64,000 bases of DNA from Oceanicola sp. 22II-s10i (GTDB lineage Bacteria > Pseudomonadota > Alphaproteobacteria > Rhodobacterales > Rhodobacteraceae): positions 718,501 to 782,500 of the forward strand of contig NZ_AQQU01000001.1 of NCBI RefSeq assembly GCF_002210105.1. The letters are read 5' to 3'. Every line of letters begins with the position of its first letter. Position 1 is the stretch's first letter. The position numbers and the translations under genes are program-made. This document shows positions 38,635 through 47,846 of the stretch, in pieces. The notes below the pieces were generated by a model. The model was not told the DNA's origin. It saw nothing but the letters and a program-made list of their open reading frames with translations, and searched no databases.

Positions 38635-40896
38635 ATGACTCGCACCCGCAGCCGGATCACGCCGGAAGAAGCGCTGCAATTCCATCTGGAGCCGACGCCC
38701 GGCAAGCTGGAGATCGCGGCGACCGTGCCGATGACGACGCAGCGGGATCTGAGCCTCGCCTACAGCCCCGGCGTGGCCGTGCCCTGCGAGGCGATCCACC
38801 AGCACCCCGAGACGGCGTATGACTATACGACCAAGGGTAACCTCGTCGCGGTCATTTCCAACGGGACGGCGGTTCTGGGCCTCGGCAACCTCGGCGCGCT
38901 GGCGTCCAAGCCGGTGATGGAGGGCAAGGCGGTGCTGTTCAAGCGGTTCGCCGACGTGAACTCCATCGACATCGAGCTGGACACCGAGGACGTGGAGCGT
39001 TTCATCGACGCGGTGAAGCTGATGGAGCCGACCTTCGGCGGCATCAACCTCGAGGACATCAAGGCGCCCGAGTGCTTCATCATTGAGCAGCGGCTCAAGG
39101 AAGAGATGGAGATCCCGGTCTTCCACGACGACCAGCACGGCACGGCTGTGATCTGTGCGGCGGGGCTGATCAACGCGCTGCATCTGAACGGCAAGGACAT
39201 CGCCGACTGCAAGATCGTGCTGAACGGGGCCGGTGCGGCGGGGATCGCCTGTATCGAGCTGTTGAAGCGGATGGGGGCGAAGCACGAGAACTGCATCGTC
39301 TGCGATACCAAGGGCGTCATCTACCAGGGCCGCACCGACGGGATGAACCAGTGGAAGTCGGCGCATGCGGTCAAGACCGACCTGCGGACACTGGAACAGG
39401 CGATGGTGGATGCCGACGTGTTCCTCGGCGTGTCGGTCAAGGGTGCGGTGACGGCCAAGATGGTCGAGAGCATGGGGCCGGACCCGGTGATCTTTGCCAT
39501 GGCGAACCCTGATCCGGAGATCACGCCGGAAGAGGCGCATGAGATCCGCGAGGATGCGATCGTCGCGACGGGGCGGTCCGACTATCCGAACCAGGTGAAC
39601 AACGTCCTCGGCTTTCCCTACCTGTTCCGCGGCGCGCTCGACATCCATGCCCGCGCGATCAACGACGAGATGAAGATCGCCTGTGCCGAGGCCCTGGCGG
39701 CGCTGGCGCGCGAGGATGTGCCGGACGAGGTGGCGATCGCTTATGGCAAGACGCTGACCTTCGGGCGCGACTACATCATCCCGACGCCGTTCGACCCCCG
39801 GCTGATCCACCGCATTCCGCCCGCCGTTGCGCGGGCCGGCATGGACACCGGCGCGGCGCGGCGGCCGATCATCGACATGGACGCCTACGAGCTGAGCCTG
39901 AAGTCGCGGATGGACCCGACCGCGAGCATCCTGCGCGGGATCGCCGCACGGGCCCGGCGGGCGCAGGCGCGGATGATCTTTGCCGAGGGCGACGATCCGC
40001 GTGTGTTGCGCGCCGCCGTCACCTATCAGCGCAACGGCTACGGCGAGGCGATCGTCGTGGGCCGCGAGGCCGATGTGAAGGCCAAGCTGGAAGCGGCGGG
40101 CATGGGCGATGCGGTCGGCGAGCTGACCGTGACCAACGCGGCGATCACCAAGCATCTGGATACCTACAAGGACTTCCTCTACCGCCGCCTGCAGCGGAAA
40201 GGGTATGACCAGATCGACATCCACCGTCTGGCCGCGCGCGACCGGCACGTGTTCAGCGCGCTGCTGCTGGCGCACGGGGTCGGCGACGGGCTGGTCACGG
40301 GCGCGACGCGCAAGTCGGCCCATGTGCTGGAGCTGATCAACCACGTCTTCGACGCCAACACCCAGACGGGCGCGGCGGGGGTGACGGCGCTGCTTCACAA
40401 GGGGCGGATCGTGCTGATCGCGGACACGCTGGTGCACGAATGGCCGGACGAGAACGACCTGGCGAATATCGCGGAACGCGCCGCCTCGGTCGCACGGGAT
40501 CTGGGGTTGGAGCCGCGCGTCGCCTTCGTCAGCTTCTCGACCTTCGGCTATCCGGTATCGGAACGGGCGGAAAAGATGCACATCGCGCCCCGCGTGCTGG
40601 AAAAGCGCGGCGTGGATTTCGAGTTCGAAGGCGAGATGACCGTCGACGTGGCCCTGAACATGGACGCGGCGCGGCATTTCCCGTTCTCGCGTTTGACGGG
40701 CCCGGCCAACATCCTCGTTGTTCCGGCGCGGCATTCGGCCAGTATCAGCGTCAAGCTGATGCAGGAAATGGCGGGCGCGACGGTGATCGGGCCGATCCTG
40801 TCGGGCATCGACACGCCGATCCAGATCTGTTCCACGGGCAGCACCGTCAACGACATCATGAACATGGCGCTGCTCGCGGCGTGCAAGGTGGGCTGA
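38635..40896 (+). CDS. maeB: NADP-dependent malic enzyme, MaeB type
   Basis: A 753-residue fusion. Residues 1 to about 430 are a malic enzyme that decarboxylates malate to pyruvate, with YSPGVAVPC, the conserved FHDDQHGTAV and a nucleotide-binding region VLNGAGAAGIACIELL. The rest is a phosphotransacetylase-like domain, which in MaeB enzymes is regulatory and binds acetyl-CoA. A GGAGG ribosome site lies 9 bp before the ATG. The next gene, a sugar kinase, starts 1 bp after the stop. Confidence 0.94.
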   Translation: MTRTRSRITPEEALQFHLEPTPGKLEIAATVPMTTQRDLSLAYSPGVAVPCEAIHQHPETAYDYTTKGNLVAVISNGTAVLGLGNLGALASKPVMEGKAVLFKRFADVNSIDIELDTEDVERFIDAVKLMEPTFGGINLEDIKAPECFIIEQRLKEEMEIPVFHDDQHGTAVICAAGLINALHLNGKDIADCKIVLNGAGAAGIACIELLKRMGAKHENCIVCDTKGVIYQGRTDGMNQWKSAHAVKTDLRTLEQAMVDADVFLGVSVKGAVTAKMVESMGPDPVIFAMANPDPEITPEEAHEIREDAIVATGRSDYPNQVNNVLGFPYLFRGALDIHARAINDEMKIACAEALAALAREDVPDEVAIAYGKTLTFGRDYIIPTPFDPRLIHRIPPAVARAGMDTGAARRPIIDMDAYELSLKSRMDPTASILRGIAARARRAQARMIFAEGDDPRVLRAAVTYQRNGYGEAIVVGREADVKAKLEAAGMGDAVGELTVTNAAITKHLDTYKDFLYRRLQRKGYDQIDIHRLAARDRHVFSALLLAHGVGDGLVTGATRKSAHVLELINHVFDANTQTGAAGVTALLHKGRIVLIADTLVHEWPDENDLANIAERAASVARDLGLEPRVAFVSFSTFGYPVSERAEKMHIAPRVLEKRGVDFEFEGEMTVDVALNMDAARHFPFSRLTGPANILVVPARHSASISVKLMQEMAGATVIGPILSGIDTPIQICSTGSTVNDIMNMALLAACKVG

Positions 40897-40897
40897 C

Positions 40898-41776
40898 GTG
40901 ACGGTCTGGTGCCTCGGGTCGGTCAATGCCGACAGCTTCTACCGGGTGCCGCATCTGCCGGAGCCGGGCGAGACGCTGGCGGCTACCAGCTTTGACCGGG
41001 GACTGGGCGGCAAGGGCGCGAACATGGCCGTCGCCATCGCACGGGCCGGATCGCGGGTCGAACTGATCGGCGCGGTCGGGCTGGATGGCGGATGGATGCG
41101 CGACCGGCTGAAGGGCTACGGCGTCTCGGTCGGGCATATTGTCGATGTGGCCGAACCGTCGGGGCACGCGATCATCGCGGTCGATCCGGCGGGCGAGAAC
41201 CAGATTCTGATCTTTGCGGGCGCCAACCGTGTGCTGCGCGGGGCCGAGGTGCGCCGCGCCCTGACCCGCCGCGCGGCGGGCGATATGTTCCTGTGCCAGA
41301 ACGAGACCAACCAGCAGGTCGAGGCCGCCACCTTTGCCCGGTCGCTGGGGATGCGGGTGGTCTATGCCGCCGCCCCGTTCGATGCGGATGCCGTGCAGGC
41401 GATGCTGCCGGTGACGGACATGCTGATCCTGAACGCGGTCGAGGCCGCCCAGCTGGAAGAGGCGACGGGCCTGTCCACCGATGAGCTTCCGGTCACGGAC
41501 GTCGTCGTCACGCTCGGCGCCGAGGGCGTGGTCTGGATCGACCGAGAGGCCGAACAGGTGGCCAAGTTCGACGCCTTCCCGGTCGAGGCGGTCGACACGA
41601 CAGGGGCCGGGGACACCTTTACCGGCTTCCTGCTCGCGGGACTGGATCAGGGGATGCACATGGTGGATGCCGTCGACCTTGCCATCCGTGCCGCCGCGCT
41701 CAAGGTCACGCGGCAGGGCACCGCCGATGCCATCCCCGCGCGGCGCGAGGTCGAGGCGTTCGGCACGGACTCCTGA
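40898..41776 (+). CDS. PfkB family carbohydrate kinase (ribokinase-like)
   Basis: A 292-residue sugar kinase. The N-terminal signature GGKGANMAVAIARAG (about residues 30-44) and the C-terminal catalytic signature DTTGAGDTFTGFLL (with the base Asp) are both intact. Ribose is the most likely substrate from the overall pattern, but no sugar transport genes lie nearby to support that. It starts with GTG 1 bp after the malic enzyme, so the two may be co-transcribed. Confidence 0.88.
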   Translation: MTVWCLGSVNADSFYRVPHLPEPGETLAATSFDRGLGGKGANMAVAIARAGSRVELIGAVGLDGGWMRDRLKGYGVSVGHIVDVAEPSGHAIIAVDPAGENQILIFAGANRVLRGAEVRRALTRRAAGDMFLCQNETNQQVEAATFARSLGMRVVYAAAPFDADAVQAMLPVTDMLILNAVEAAQLEEATGLSTDELPVTDVVVTLGAEGVVWIDREAEQVAKFDAFPVEAVDTTGAGDTFTGFLLAGLDQGMHMVDAVDLAIRAAALKVTRQGTADAIPARREVEAFGTDS

Positions 41777-41798
41777 TGACGAACCGGAAGGATCGGTC

Positions 41799-42515
41799 AT
41801 GAAAATCGCCTGCTGGTCCGGCCCGCGCAACCTGTCGACGGCGATGATGTACGCCTTTGGCAATCGCCCGGACTTCGCGGCGGTGGATGAACCGTTTTAC
41901 GCCGCCTACCTTGCCCGGACGGGCAAGGATCATCCGATGCGGGCGGAGATCCTCACCTCGCAACCGCAGGATCCGGAGGCGGTGATCGCGGCGCTCGAGG
42001 GGCCGGTGCCCGATGGCCGGAGGCATGTCTGGCACAAGCACATGACCCAGCACATGCTGCCGGGGATCCGCCGTGACTGGATCGGCGGCATGACCAACGT
42101 CTTCCTGATCCGCCACCCGGCCCGTGTCGTCGCCAGCTTCTCGGCCAAGTGGGACGGCGTGACGCTGGAGGATATCGGTTTTCTGCAGCAGGCGGCGCTG
42201 TTCGACATGGTGTCGGGGCAGGGCGATACCGTCGTGCTGGATGCCGACGACATCCGCCGCGATCCCGAGGGGATGCTGCGCGGGCTCTGCGATGCGATCG
42301 GCCTGGACTGGAATCCGGCCGTGCTGCGCTGGCCCGCGGGTCCGCGCGCCTTTGACGGGGTCTGGGCACCGCACTGGTACGATGCCGTGCACCGGTCCAC
42401 CGGGTTTGCACCGCCGGACGGTCCCTTGCCGCAACTTGGCGAATCGGCGGCGGAAATGGTCCAGGCCGCGATGGAAAGTTACGACCGGCTGCACCGGGAG
42501 CGCCTGTCGGTCTGA
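41799..42515 (+). CDS. sulfotransferase-like protein
   Basis: A 238-residue P-loop protein. The first motif, WSGPRNLSTAMMYAFGNR, corresponds to the 5'-phosphosulfate loop of sulfotransferases, and FLIRHPARVVASF to the 3'-phosphate motif. The acceptor substrate cannot be inferred. A frame open from 41481 overlaps the PfkB gene out of register; the ATG at 41799 is the natural start, 22 bp after the kinase stop. Confidence 0.78.
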   Translation: MKIACWSGPRNLSTAMMYAFGNRPDFAAVDEPFYAAYLARTGKDHPMRAEILTSQPQDPEAVIAALEGPVPDGRRHVWHKHMTQHMLPGIRRDWIGGMTNVFLIRHPARVVASFSAKWDGVTLEDIGFLQQAALFDMVSGQGDTVVLDADDIRRDPEGMLRGLCDAIGLDWNPAVLRWPAGPRAFDGVWAPHWYDAVHRSTGFAPPDGPLPQLGESAAEMVQAAMESYDRLHRERLSV

Positions 42516-42610
42516 CGTTTTCGTGTTCGCGTGAAACTGTATCGCGATCCTCTCCGTAGATGAAGCACACGCCGGGATTATCCGGCCTGAGTTCAACAGG
42601 GAGACACCTT

Positions 42611-43024
42611 ATGAAAAAGCTTATGATGACCGCCGCCTTCGCCATGACTGCCAGCATGGCCTTTGCCGCAAGCCACAGCATGGCGCCGATGGTCGAGGCC
42701 GCCGACCAGGACGTGTCCAACGGCGTCGTCAGCGCGACCAAAGTCATGGCCGGCGAAAACGGCTGGCTGGTCGTGCACCGCACGGATTCCGAAATGAAGC
42801 CGGGCCCGGTCGTCGGCTACGCACCGCTGCGGATGGGCGAGAACATGGACGTCGCCGCGATCCTGCAGGAAGAGGTCGCGTCGGGCGACATGCTGATGCT
42901 GATGGTGCACTCCGAAGCGGGCGGCACGCAGACCGGCGTGTTCGAATACACGCTGGGCGCAACCGAGGATGGCCCGATCAAGCCGGACGGGAACCTCGTG
43001 ATGACGACGATCACCGCACAGTAA
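42611..43024 (+). CDS. DUF7282-like small secreted protein
   Basis: A 137-residue protein with a clear signal peptide (MKKLMMTAAFAMTASMAFAA, cleavage near residue 20). The mature part starts around ADQDVSNGVVSATKVMAGENGWLVVH and follows the pattern of DUF7282 domains: GPVVGYAPLRMGENMDV, then a short acidic C terminus. It has no known function. A good ribosome site (AGGGAGACA) precedes the ATG and a strong terminator follows, so it is probably a single well-expressed gene. Confidence 0.82.
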   Translation: MKKLMMTAAFAMTASMAFAASHSMAPMVEAADQDVSNGVVSATKVMAGENGWLVVHRTDSEMKPGPVVGYAPLRMGENMDVAAILQEEVASGDMLMLMVHSEAGGTQTGVFEYTLGATEDGPIKPDGNLVMTTITAQ

Positions 43025-43042
43025 TCCGCGGTTGAACTTTTC

Positions 43043-43074
43043 GGGCCGGAACAGTCTCTGTTCCGGCCCTTTTT
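43043..43074 (+). terminator. strong intrinsic terminator
   Basis: GGGCCGGAACAG (43043-43054), loop TCT, CTGTTCCGGCCC (43058-43069), then five T. A perfect 12 bp stem with a T tract ends the secreted-protein gene at 43024. It may also serve the convergent minus-strand gene that ends at 43091. Confidence 0.93.
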
Positions 43075-43090
43075 CATGCTTTGTGGTTTG

Positions 43091-43612
43091 CTACCGCGCG
43101 TAGATCGCGGTGTCGAAACCGGCAGTGATCTGCATGCAGTCGGTCGGGTCCGGCGCCTCGTAGAGCTTGGGCACGAGGCAGAGTGTCGCCTCGACCGTGC
43201 CGGTGGCGTGACCGGGCGAAGCCGAGATGTCGAGACTGTCGAAAGTGATCTTCGGCGCTTCGGGCATCTGGTCCGTCGTGTAGAACGGCTTGCTCATCCC
43301 TTGCGGCAGATACAGCACCTCGACCGACATCGGGGATTTTGCCGCGTCGATTTCGCCGATCCAGTCGATGCTGATCGACAGGACATCGGTGGACGTGAAG
43401 CGCGGCGCTGGATGCGCCTGGATGCTGAGCGAGGACAGCCGACTGGTGTTGTTGTAGGTGGCCGTGGCAGCGGTATCCTCACCGTGCTTGACGGAAATGG
43501 TGTGATAGGTCCGCGCCTCGCCGTCGAAGGTCGCGTCGACCGTGCCGATGCCGTCGGCGCGTATCAGGGTGGGGGTCAGGATCAGGGCGGCGGTGCAAAT
43601 GACTTTGAACAT
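43091..43612 (-). CDS. unrecognised secreted protein
   Basis: A 173-residue protein with an N-terminal signal sequence (MFKVICTAALILTPTLIRA). The mature part is rich in Thr, Ser, Asp and hydrophobic beta-type residues, with two Cys late in the chain (ATLCLVP and DCMQIT) that could form a disulfide. No motif is familiar to me. It converges on the secreted DUF7282-like gene. A single transcription unit is likely. Confidence 0.65.
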   Translation of the reverse strand: MFKVICTAALILTPTLIRADGIGTVDATFDGEARTYHTISVKHGEDTAATATYNNTSRLSSLSIQAHPAPRFTSTDVLSISIDWIGEIDAAKSPMSVEVLYLPQGMSKPFYTTDQMPEAPKITFDSLDISASPGHATGTVEATLCLVPKLYEAPDPTDCMQITAGFDTAIYAR

Positions 43613-43678
43613 CGTGTCCTCCTCGGGAAAGGGGACAGTGTCGGCCGCAGTTGCCTTTGGGTCAACGCCATGGACACG

Positions 43679-43712
43679 GAAAAGGGCGCGCCGCTCGTGC
43701 CGCGCGCCCTTT
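43679..43712 (-). terminator. terminator after argG
   Basis: AAAGGGCGCG (43681-43690) and CGCGCCCTTT (43703-43712) form a 10 bp stem with a 12-base loop. On the minus strand it is followed by TTCC and lies 18 bp past the argG stop. Confidence 0.75.
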
Positions 43713-43729
43713 CCTGAAATCCGGTCCGC

Positions 43730-44953
43730 TCAGCCCAGGCGACGCTTGCGCGAGGCCAGCAGCTTCAGCCGCAGCGCGTTGAGCTGGATGAAGCCCTGCG
43801 CGTCCTTCTGGTCGTAGGCGCCCGCGTCCTCTTCGAAGGTCACATGCGCTTCGGAATAGAGCGAGGCGTCAGACCAGCGGGCGACGGTGCGGGCGGCGCC
43901 CTTGTACAGCATCAGGCGAACGGTGCCCGACACGTATTCCTGGCTCTTGTCGATCAGCGCCTGCAGCATCTCGCGCTCCGGGCTGAACCAGAAGCCGTTG
44001 TAGATCAGTTCCGCGTAGCGCGGCATGATCGAGTCCTTCAGGTGCCCCGCGCCGGGGTCGAGCGTGATCTGTTCGATCCCGCGATGCGCCTCGAGCAGGA
44101 TGGTGCCGCCGGGGGTTTCGTAGATCCCGCGCGACTTCATCCCGACGAACCGGTTCTCGACAAAGTCGAGACGGCCGATCCCGTGGGTCTTGCCGTAGGC
44201 GTTCAGCTTGGTGAGGATCGTCGCCGGGCTCATCGCCTCGCCGTTGATCGCGACCGCGTCGCCCTTTTCGAAGGTGATCTCGATGTATTCCGGCTGGTCC
44301 GGCGCGCCGACCGGATCGTCGGTGCGCTGGTAGACATAGTCCGGGGCCATTTCGGCGGGATCTTCCAGAACCTTGCCCTCGGACGAGGTGTGCAGCAGGT
44401 TCGCGTCGACCGAGAACGGCGCCTCGCCGCGCTTGTCCTTGGCGATAGGGATCTGGTTCTTCTCGGCGAACTCGATGAGTTTCGTGCGCGAGGTCAGGTC
44501 CCACAGACGCCAGGGCGCGATCACCTTGATGTCGGGGTTCAGCGCGTAGGCGCTCAGTTCGAAGCGGACTTGGTCGTTGCCCTTGCCGGTCGCGCCGTGC
44601 GCCACGGCATCGGCCCCGGTTTCGGCGGCGATTTCCACCAGCCGCTTGGAGATCAGCGGGCGGGCGATCGAGGTGCCGAGCAGGTAGAGACCTTCGTAGG
44701 TGGCGTTGGCGCGGAACATCGGGAAGACGAAGTCGCGGACGAATTCCTCGCGCACGTCCTCGATATAGATGTTCGCCGGGTTGATGCCCAGCAGTTCGGC
44801 CTTCTGTCGCGCCGGCTCAAGCTCTTCACCCTGGCCGAGGTCGGCAGTGAAGGTCACGACCTCGCACTGGTACTGAACCTGCAGCCATTTCAGGATGATC
44901 GAGGTGTCGAGACCGCCGGAATAGGCAAGTACGACTTTCTTGGGCGCGGACAT
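43730..44953 (-). CDS. argG: argininosuccinate synthase
   Basis: A 407-residue enzyme that joins citrulline and aspartate with ATP in arginine synthesis. The ATP-pyrophosphatase loop is [16 protein letters not shown] near the N terminus, and the family blocks [15 protein letters not shown] and PWRLWDL are intact. Length is typical. A terminator follows its end. Confidence 0.96.
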   Translation of the reverse strand: MSAPKKVVLAYSGGLDTSIILKWLQVQYQCEVVTFTADLGQGEELEPARQKAELLGINPANIYIEDVREEFVRDFVFPMFRANATYEGLYLLGTSIARPLISKRLVEIAAETGADAVAHGATGKGNDQVRFELSAYALNPDIKVIAPWRLWDLTSRTKLIEFAEKNQIPIAKDKRGEAPFSVDANLLHTSSEGKVLEDPAEMAPDYVYQRTDDPVGAPDQPEYIEITFEKGDAVAINGEAMSPATILTKLNAYGKTHGIGRLDFVENRFVGMKSRGIYETPGGTILLEAHRGIEQITLDPGAGHLKDSIMPRYAELIYNGFWFSPEREMLQALIDKSQEYVSGTVRLMLYKGAARTVARWSDASLYSEAHVTFEEDAGAYDQKDAQGFIQLNALRLKLLASRKRRLG

Positions 44954-45037
44954 GGGCAGCTCCTGACTTGAACGGTCAGGCGCGTAGCGCGTTTTCGGGC
45001 GGGGAACAAGGGCCGGGCGGGGTCCGGCGGATGCCGA

Positions 45038-46063
45038 TCAGTCGTCCACGACCGGGACGATCAGGTAATCGTCGGTCGGCACGACCGTTTCGCGCGCATA
45101 GTCGTCCTGAGCGTCGAGGATGCCGACGGCGTCCTCGGGCGTGGTCTTGCCGTCGATCAGACCCTCGAACGCTTCGCGGGCCTCGGGGGACAGGTCCTCG
45201 ATGGTGCGGCCGCCCGATGCCTTGGCAAAGGCGTCCTCACCGACAAGGCTCGCCTCTTCCAGCTCGGATTCCAGCGTCCGGACCTGATCTTCGAGCGATT
45301 TGATGCGTTCGGCGTTTTCCGCCGCCGCGTCCTCTGCATACCTGACGTCGGATTTCAGCGCGTCGATCTGGCCGAGGTCGGGATTCTCGACCGCCTGCGC
45401 ATCCTTCAGCTGTTGCTGGCGGGCCTCGAGGCGCTGTTCCAGATCGGCCTGCTTGGTCTTGGCCGCCTCAAGCTCGGACCGGGCGGCGGCCAGATCCTCT
45501 TCGGTCGAGGCCGCCTTCTGCGCCGCGATGGCATATGCCGCGATCTGACCGACGCGGCTGGTGGCGGCGGCGTTGCTGTAGGCGACCGGGCTGGCATGGG
45601 CCGCGTTCAGGGATTTGAGCTCCGAGGCTATCGCACCGTTGCTGTGCTCGGGCCGTGATTTCGGACGCGGCGAGGTGGGGACAGCCGTTCTGACGCGCGG
45701 GCCGCGATTCACGGTGGTCTTGGACCCCGTCCCGCGTTTCGCCTGACCCACGGGGGCGCCGAAAATGGCGCCGAGCGCCTTGCCTATGCCGTTGGATCCG
45801 TTGCCGTGGGATTTGCCATTGCCATTGCCACGCCCGTTGCCGCCGGCATTGCTCTTGCCGGCGCCTTGGCCCTTGCCACCGCCGTTCGCGCTGCCGCCGC
45901 CATTGCCACCGCCGTTACCGCCTCCATTGCCGCCGCCTCCGCCGCCACCGGGCCCTTTCGCAAAGGCCGGTGCTGCCCCGACAAGGGGCACGGATGTGGC
46001 GAGCGGCGAGATGCAGAGCGCCGCAATCGCAAGTGTCGCGCATGCCATGCGCATATTTGTCAT
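45038..46063 (-). CDS. secreted Gly/Asn-rich coiled-coil protein
   Basis: A 341-residue protein of unknown function. A signal peptide (cleavage near AFA, residue 35) is followed by a low-complexity segment (37-93) dominated by GGN, GGG and NGK units, then a basic proline-containing linker. A motif SLNAAHASPVAYSNAAATSRVG (151-172) resembles one I have seen in other Rhodobacteraceae hypothetical proteins. Residues 178-270 form a probable coiled coil. The C-terminal tail is acidic. An alternative Met lies at 46054. It is divergent from ilvA. Confidence 0.72.
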   Translation of the reverse strand: MTNMRMACATLAIAALCISPLATSVPLVGAAPAFAKGPGGGGGGGNGGGNGGGNGGGSANGGGKGQGAGKSNAGGNGRGNGNGKSHGNGSNGIGKALGAIFGAPVGQAKRGTGSKTTVNRGPRVRTAVPTSPRPKSRPEHSNGAIASELKSLNAAHASPVAYSNAAATSRVGQIAAYAIAAQKAASTEEDLAAARSELEAAKTKQADLEQRLEARQQQLKDAQAVENPDLGQIDALKSDVRYAEDAAAENAERIKSLEDQVRTLESELEEASLVGEDAFAKASGGRTIEDLSPEAREAFEGLIDGKTTPEDAVGILDAQDDYARETVVPTDDYLIVPVVDD

Positions 46064-46157
46064 TCTTCTACCCCTGTTCCCCGCGTGGCGCAGAAAACCA
46101 AAGCTGTATTTGTCCCAACCGCTTGAACGCCATGCGCACAGGGTTCATTGGTATCCC

Positions 46158-47384
46158 ATGCAAGCTTTCCGCTCATCCGCCCAACGGGCCACACAGGACA
46201 TGCGCGTCGTCTTTCCGCAGACGCCGTGTCAGAGGAACGATCACCTCTCGGCTTTGTTCCGCGCCGACATATGGCTGAAACGCGAGGATCTCAGCCCTGT
46301 GCGCAGTTATAAGCTGCGCGGCGCGTTCAATGCCATGCGCAAGGTGGAACAGGCGTCTATGTTCGTTTGCGCAAGCGCTGGTAACCACGCGCAGGGGATG
46401 GCCTATATGTGCCGTCACTTCGGGGTTCCGGGGGTGGTTTTCATGCCCGTCACCACGCCCCAGCAGAAGATCGACAAGACCCGGATTTTCGGCGGAGAAT
46501 TTATCGAAATTCGTCTGGTGGGTGACTATTTTGACGCAACGTTAGGAGAGGCGCAGGCCTTCTGCGCGCGGGTCGGGGGGCATTTCCTCGCCCCGTTCGA
46601 CGATCGCGACGTGATCGAGGGGCAGGCCAGCGTCGCGGTGGAGATTGAAGCGCAGATGGACGCACTGCCGGATCGGATCGTGCTGCCGGTGGGCGGCGGT
46701 GGCCTGGCGGCGGGCATCCGGTCGTATTTCGGCGATGAGGTCGCGCTGACCTTCGTGGAACCCGAAGGCGGCAAGAGCTTTGCCGCCGCGATCGAGGCCG
46801 GGGGGCCGGTCACGCTCAACAAGGTGGACAATTTCGTCGACGGCGCCGCGGTCGCGCGGATCGGTGCCGCGCCGTGGGAGGTGCTGAAGGACACACCGCG
46901 CGGTGATATCCTGGCGGCGCCCGAGAACCGGATCTGCACCACGATCCTCGACATGCTGAATGTCGAGGGGATCGTTCTGGAACCGGCGGGGGCGCTTGCG
47001 GTCGATGCCCTGAAGGACATCGCGGATGAAATCGTCGGCACGCGGGTGGTCTGCATCACCTCGGGCGGGAATTTCGACTTCGAACGCCTGCCGGACGTGA
47101 AGGAACGGGCGCAGCGCTATGCGGGTCTGAAGAAGTACCTGATCCTGCGGCTGCCGCAGCGCCCCGGCGCGCTGCACGAGTTTCTGGACGTGCTGGGGCC
47201 CGAGGACGACATCACGCGGTTCGAATACCTCAAGAAATCCGCGCGCAACTTCGGGTCGGTCCTGATCGGGATCGAGACCAAGCAGGCGGGCAATTTCGAC
47301 GCGCTGTTCCGGCGGCTGGATGACACGGGCTTTGTCTATCGCGATACGACGGACGATCAGATCCTGGCCGAGTTCCTGATCTGA
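46158..47384 (+). CDS. ilvA: threonine ammonia-lyase
   Basis: A 408-residue PLP enzyme that deaminates threonine to 2-oxobutanoate, the first step of isoleucine synthesis. The PLP lysine lies in SYKLRGAFN, the SAGNHAQG phosphate loop is intact, and the glycine loop reads PVGGGGLAAG. The C-terminal part (YLILRLPQRPGALHEFLD) is an ACT-like regulatory region. The frame extends upstream through the antisense of the low-complexity gene; the ATG at 46158 is the true start. It converges on the Hpt gene with a 28 bp overlap. Confidence 0.94.
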   Translation: MQAFRSSAQRATQDMRVVFPQTPCQRNDHLSALFRADIWLKREDLSPVRSYKLRGAFNAMRKVEQASMFVCASAGNHAQGMAYMCRHFGVPGVVFMPVTTPQQKIDKTRIFGGEFIEIRLVGDYFDATLGEAQAFCARVGGHFLAPFDDRDVIEGQASVAVEIEAQMDALPDRIVLPVGGGGLAAGIRSYFGDEVALTFVEPEGGKSFAAAIEAGGPVTLNKVDNFVDGAAVARIGAAPWEVLKDTPRGDILAAPENRICTTILDMLNVEGIVLEPAGALAVDALKDIADEIVGTRVVCITSGGNFDFERLPDVKERAQRYAGLKKYLILRLPQRPGALHEFLDVLGPEDDITRFEYLKKSARNFGSVLIGIETKQAGNFDALFRRLDDTGFVYRDTTDDQILAEFLI

Positions 47385-47713
47385 TCCGGCCCGGTCGGGG
47401 TCAGCGCCGCGGTTTGGCCGGTTTCCATAAGCAGATCCCGCGAGGCGCGGAAAGTGTCGCGGATCGCCGCCAGGTCGACCGCTCCGCCCGCCAGCGCGGT
47501 CTGTTCCGCCCGCCCGCAGAGCCGGGCCAGCGCGACAAAGCCCAGGGTCGCGGCGCTGCCTTTCAGATAATGCAGACGGTCGGGCAGGCCGGGGCCGGGC
47601 AGCAGGGCATCGACCGTGTCTGCCGTGTCCGTCAGGAACAGGTCCACCACGTCGTCGAAATCATCCTGCCCGACCTCATCGGCCAGGGCGGCAAGCCGGG
47701 TCCAGTCGATCAT
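47357..47713 (-). CDS. stand-alone Hpt phosphotransfer protein
   Basis: A 118-residue histidine phosphotransfer domain. The signature LHYLKGSAATLGF holds the phosphorylated His48. No kinase or other domain is attached. It is divergent from a receiver-SpoIIE phosphatase gene that starts about 130 bp away, so the two may form one signalling pathway in which this Hpt passes phosphate to the receiver. That link is inference from position. Confidence 0.85.
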   Translation of the reverse strand: MIDWTRLAALADEVGQDDFDDVVDLFLTDTADTVDALLPGPGLPDRLHYLKGSAATLGFVALARLCGRAEQTALAGGAVDLAAIRDTFRASRDLLMETGQTAALTPTGPDQIRNSARI

Positions 47714-47846
47714 CGCATCCTCCTGTCCAGTGCCGGGACTCTAACGGCGGGGGCTTAACATCTGCCTGACCGGGACGCGGGTCGCGTCTTTACCGCGTTT
47801 TAAGCCGGTGGGCCTACCAAGCCGCAGGGCCGGGAAAGGCAGGATC

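Noticed and set aside
42530-42537. CGTGAAAC half-site resembling parS
   Set aside because: Only one half of the palindrome is present; the other arm does not match.
45765-46157. Long 5' extension of the ilvA frame with Pro/Leu repeats
   Set aside because: It is the antisense of the Gly/Asn-rich coding region on the minus strand; the real ilvA start is the ATG at 46158.
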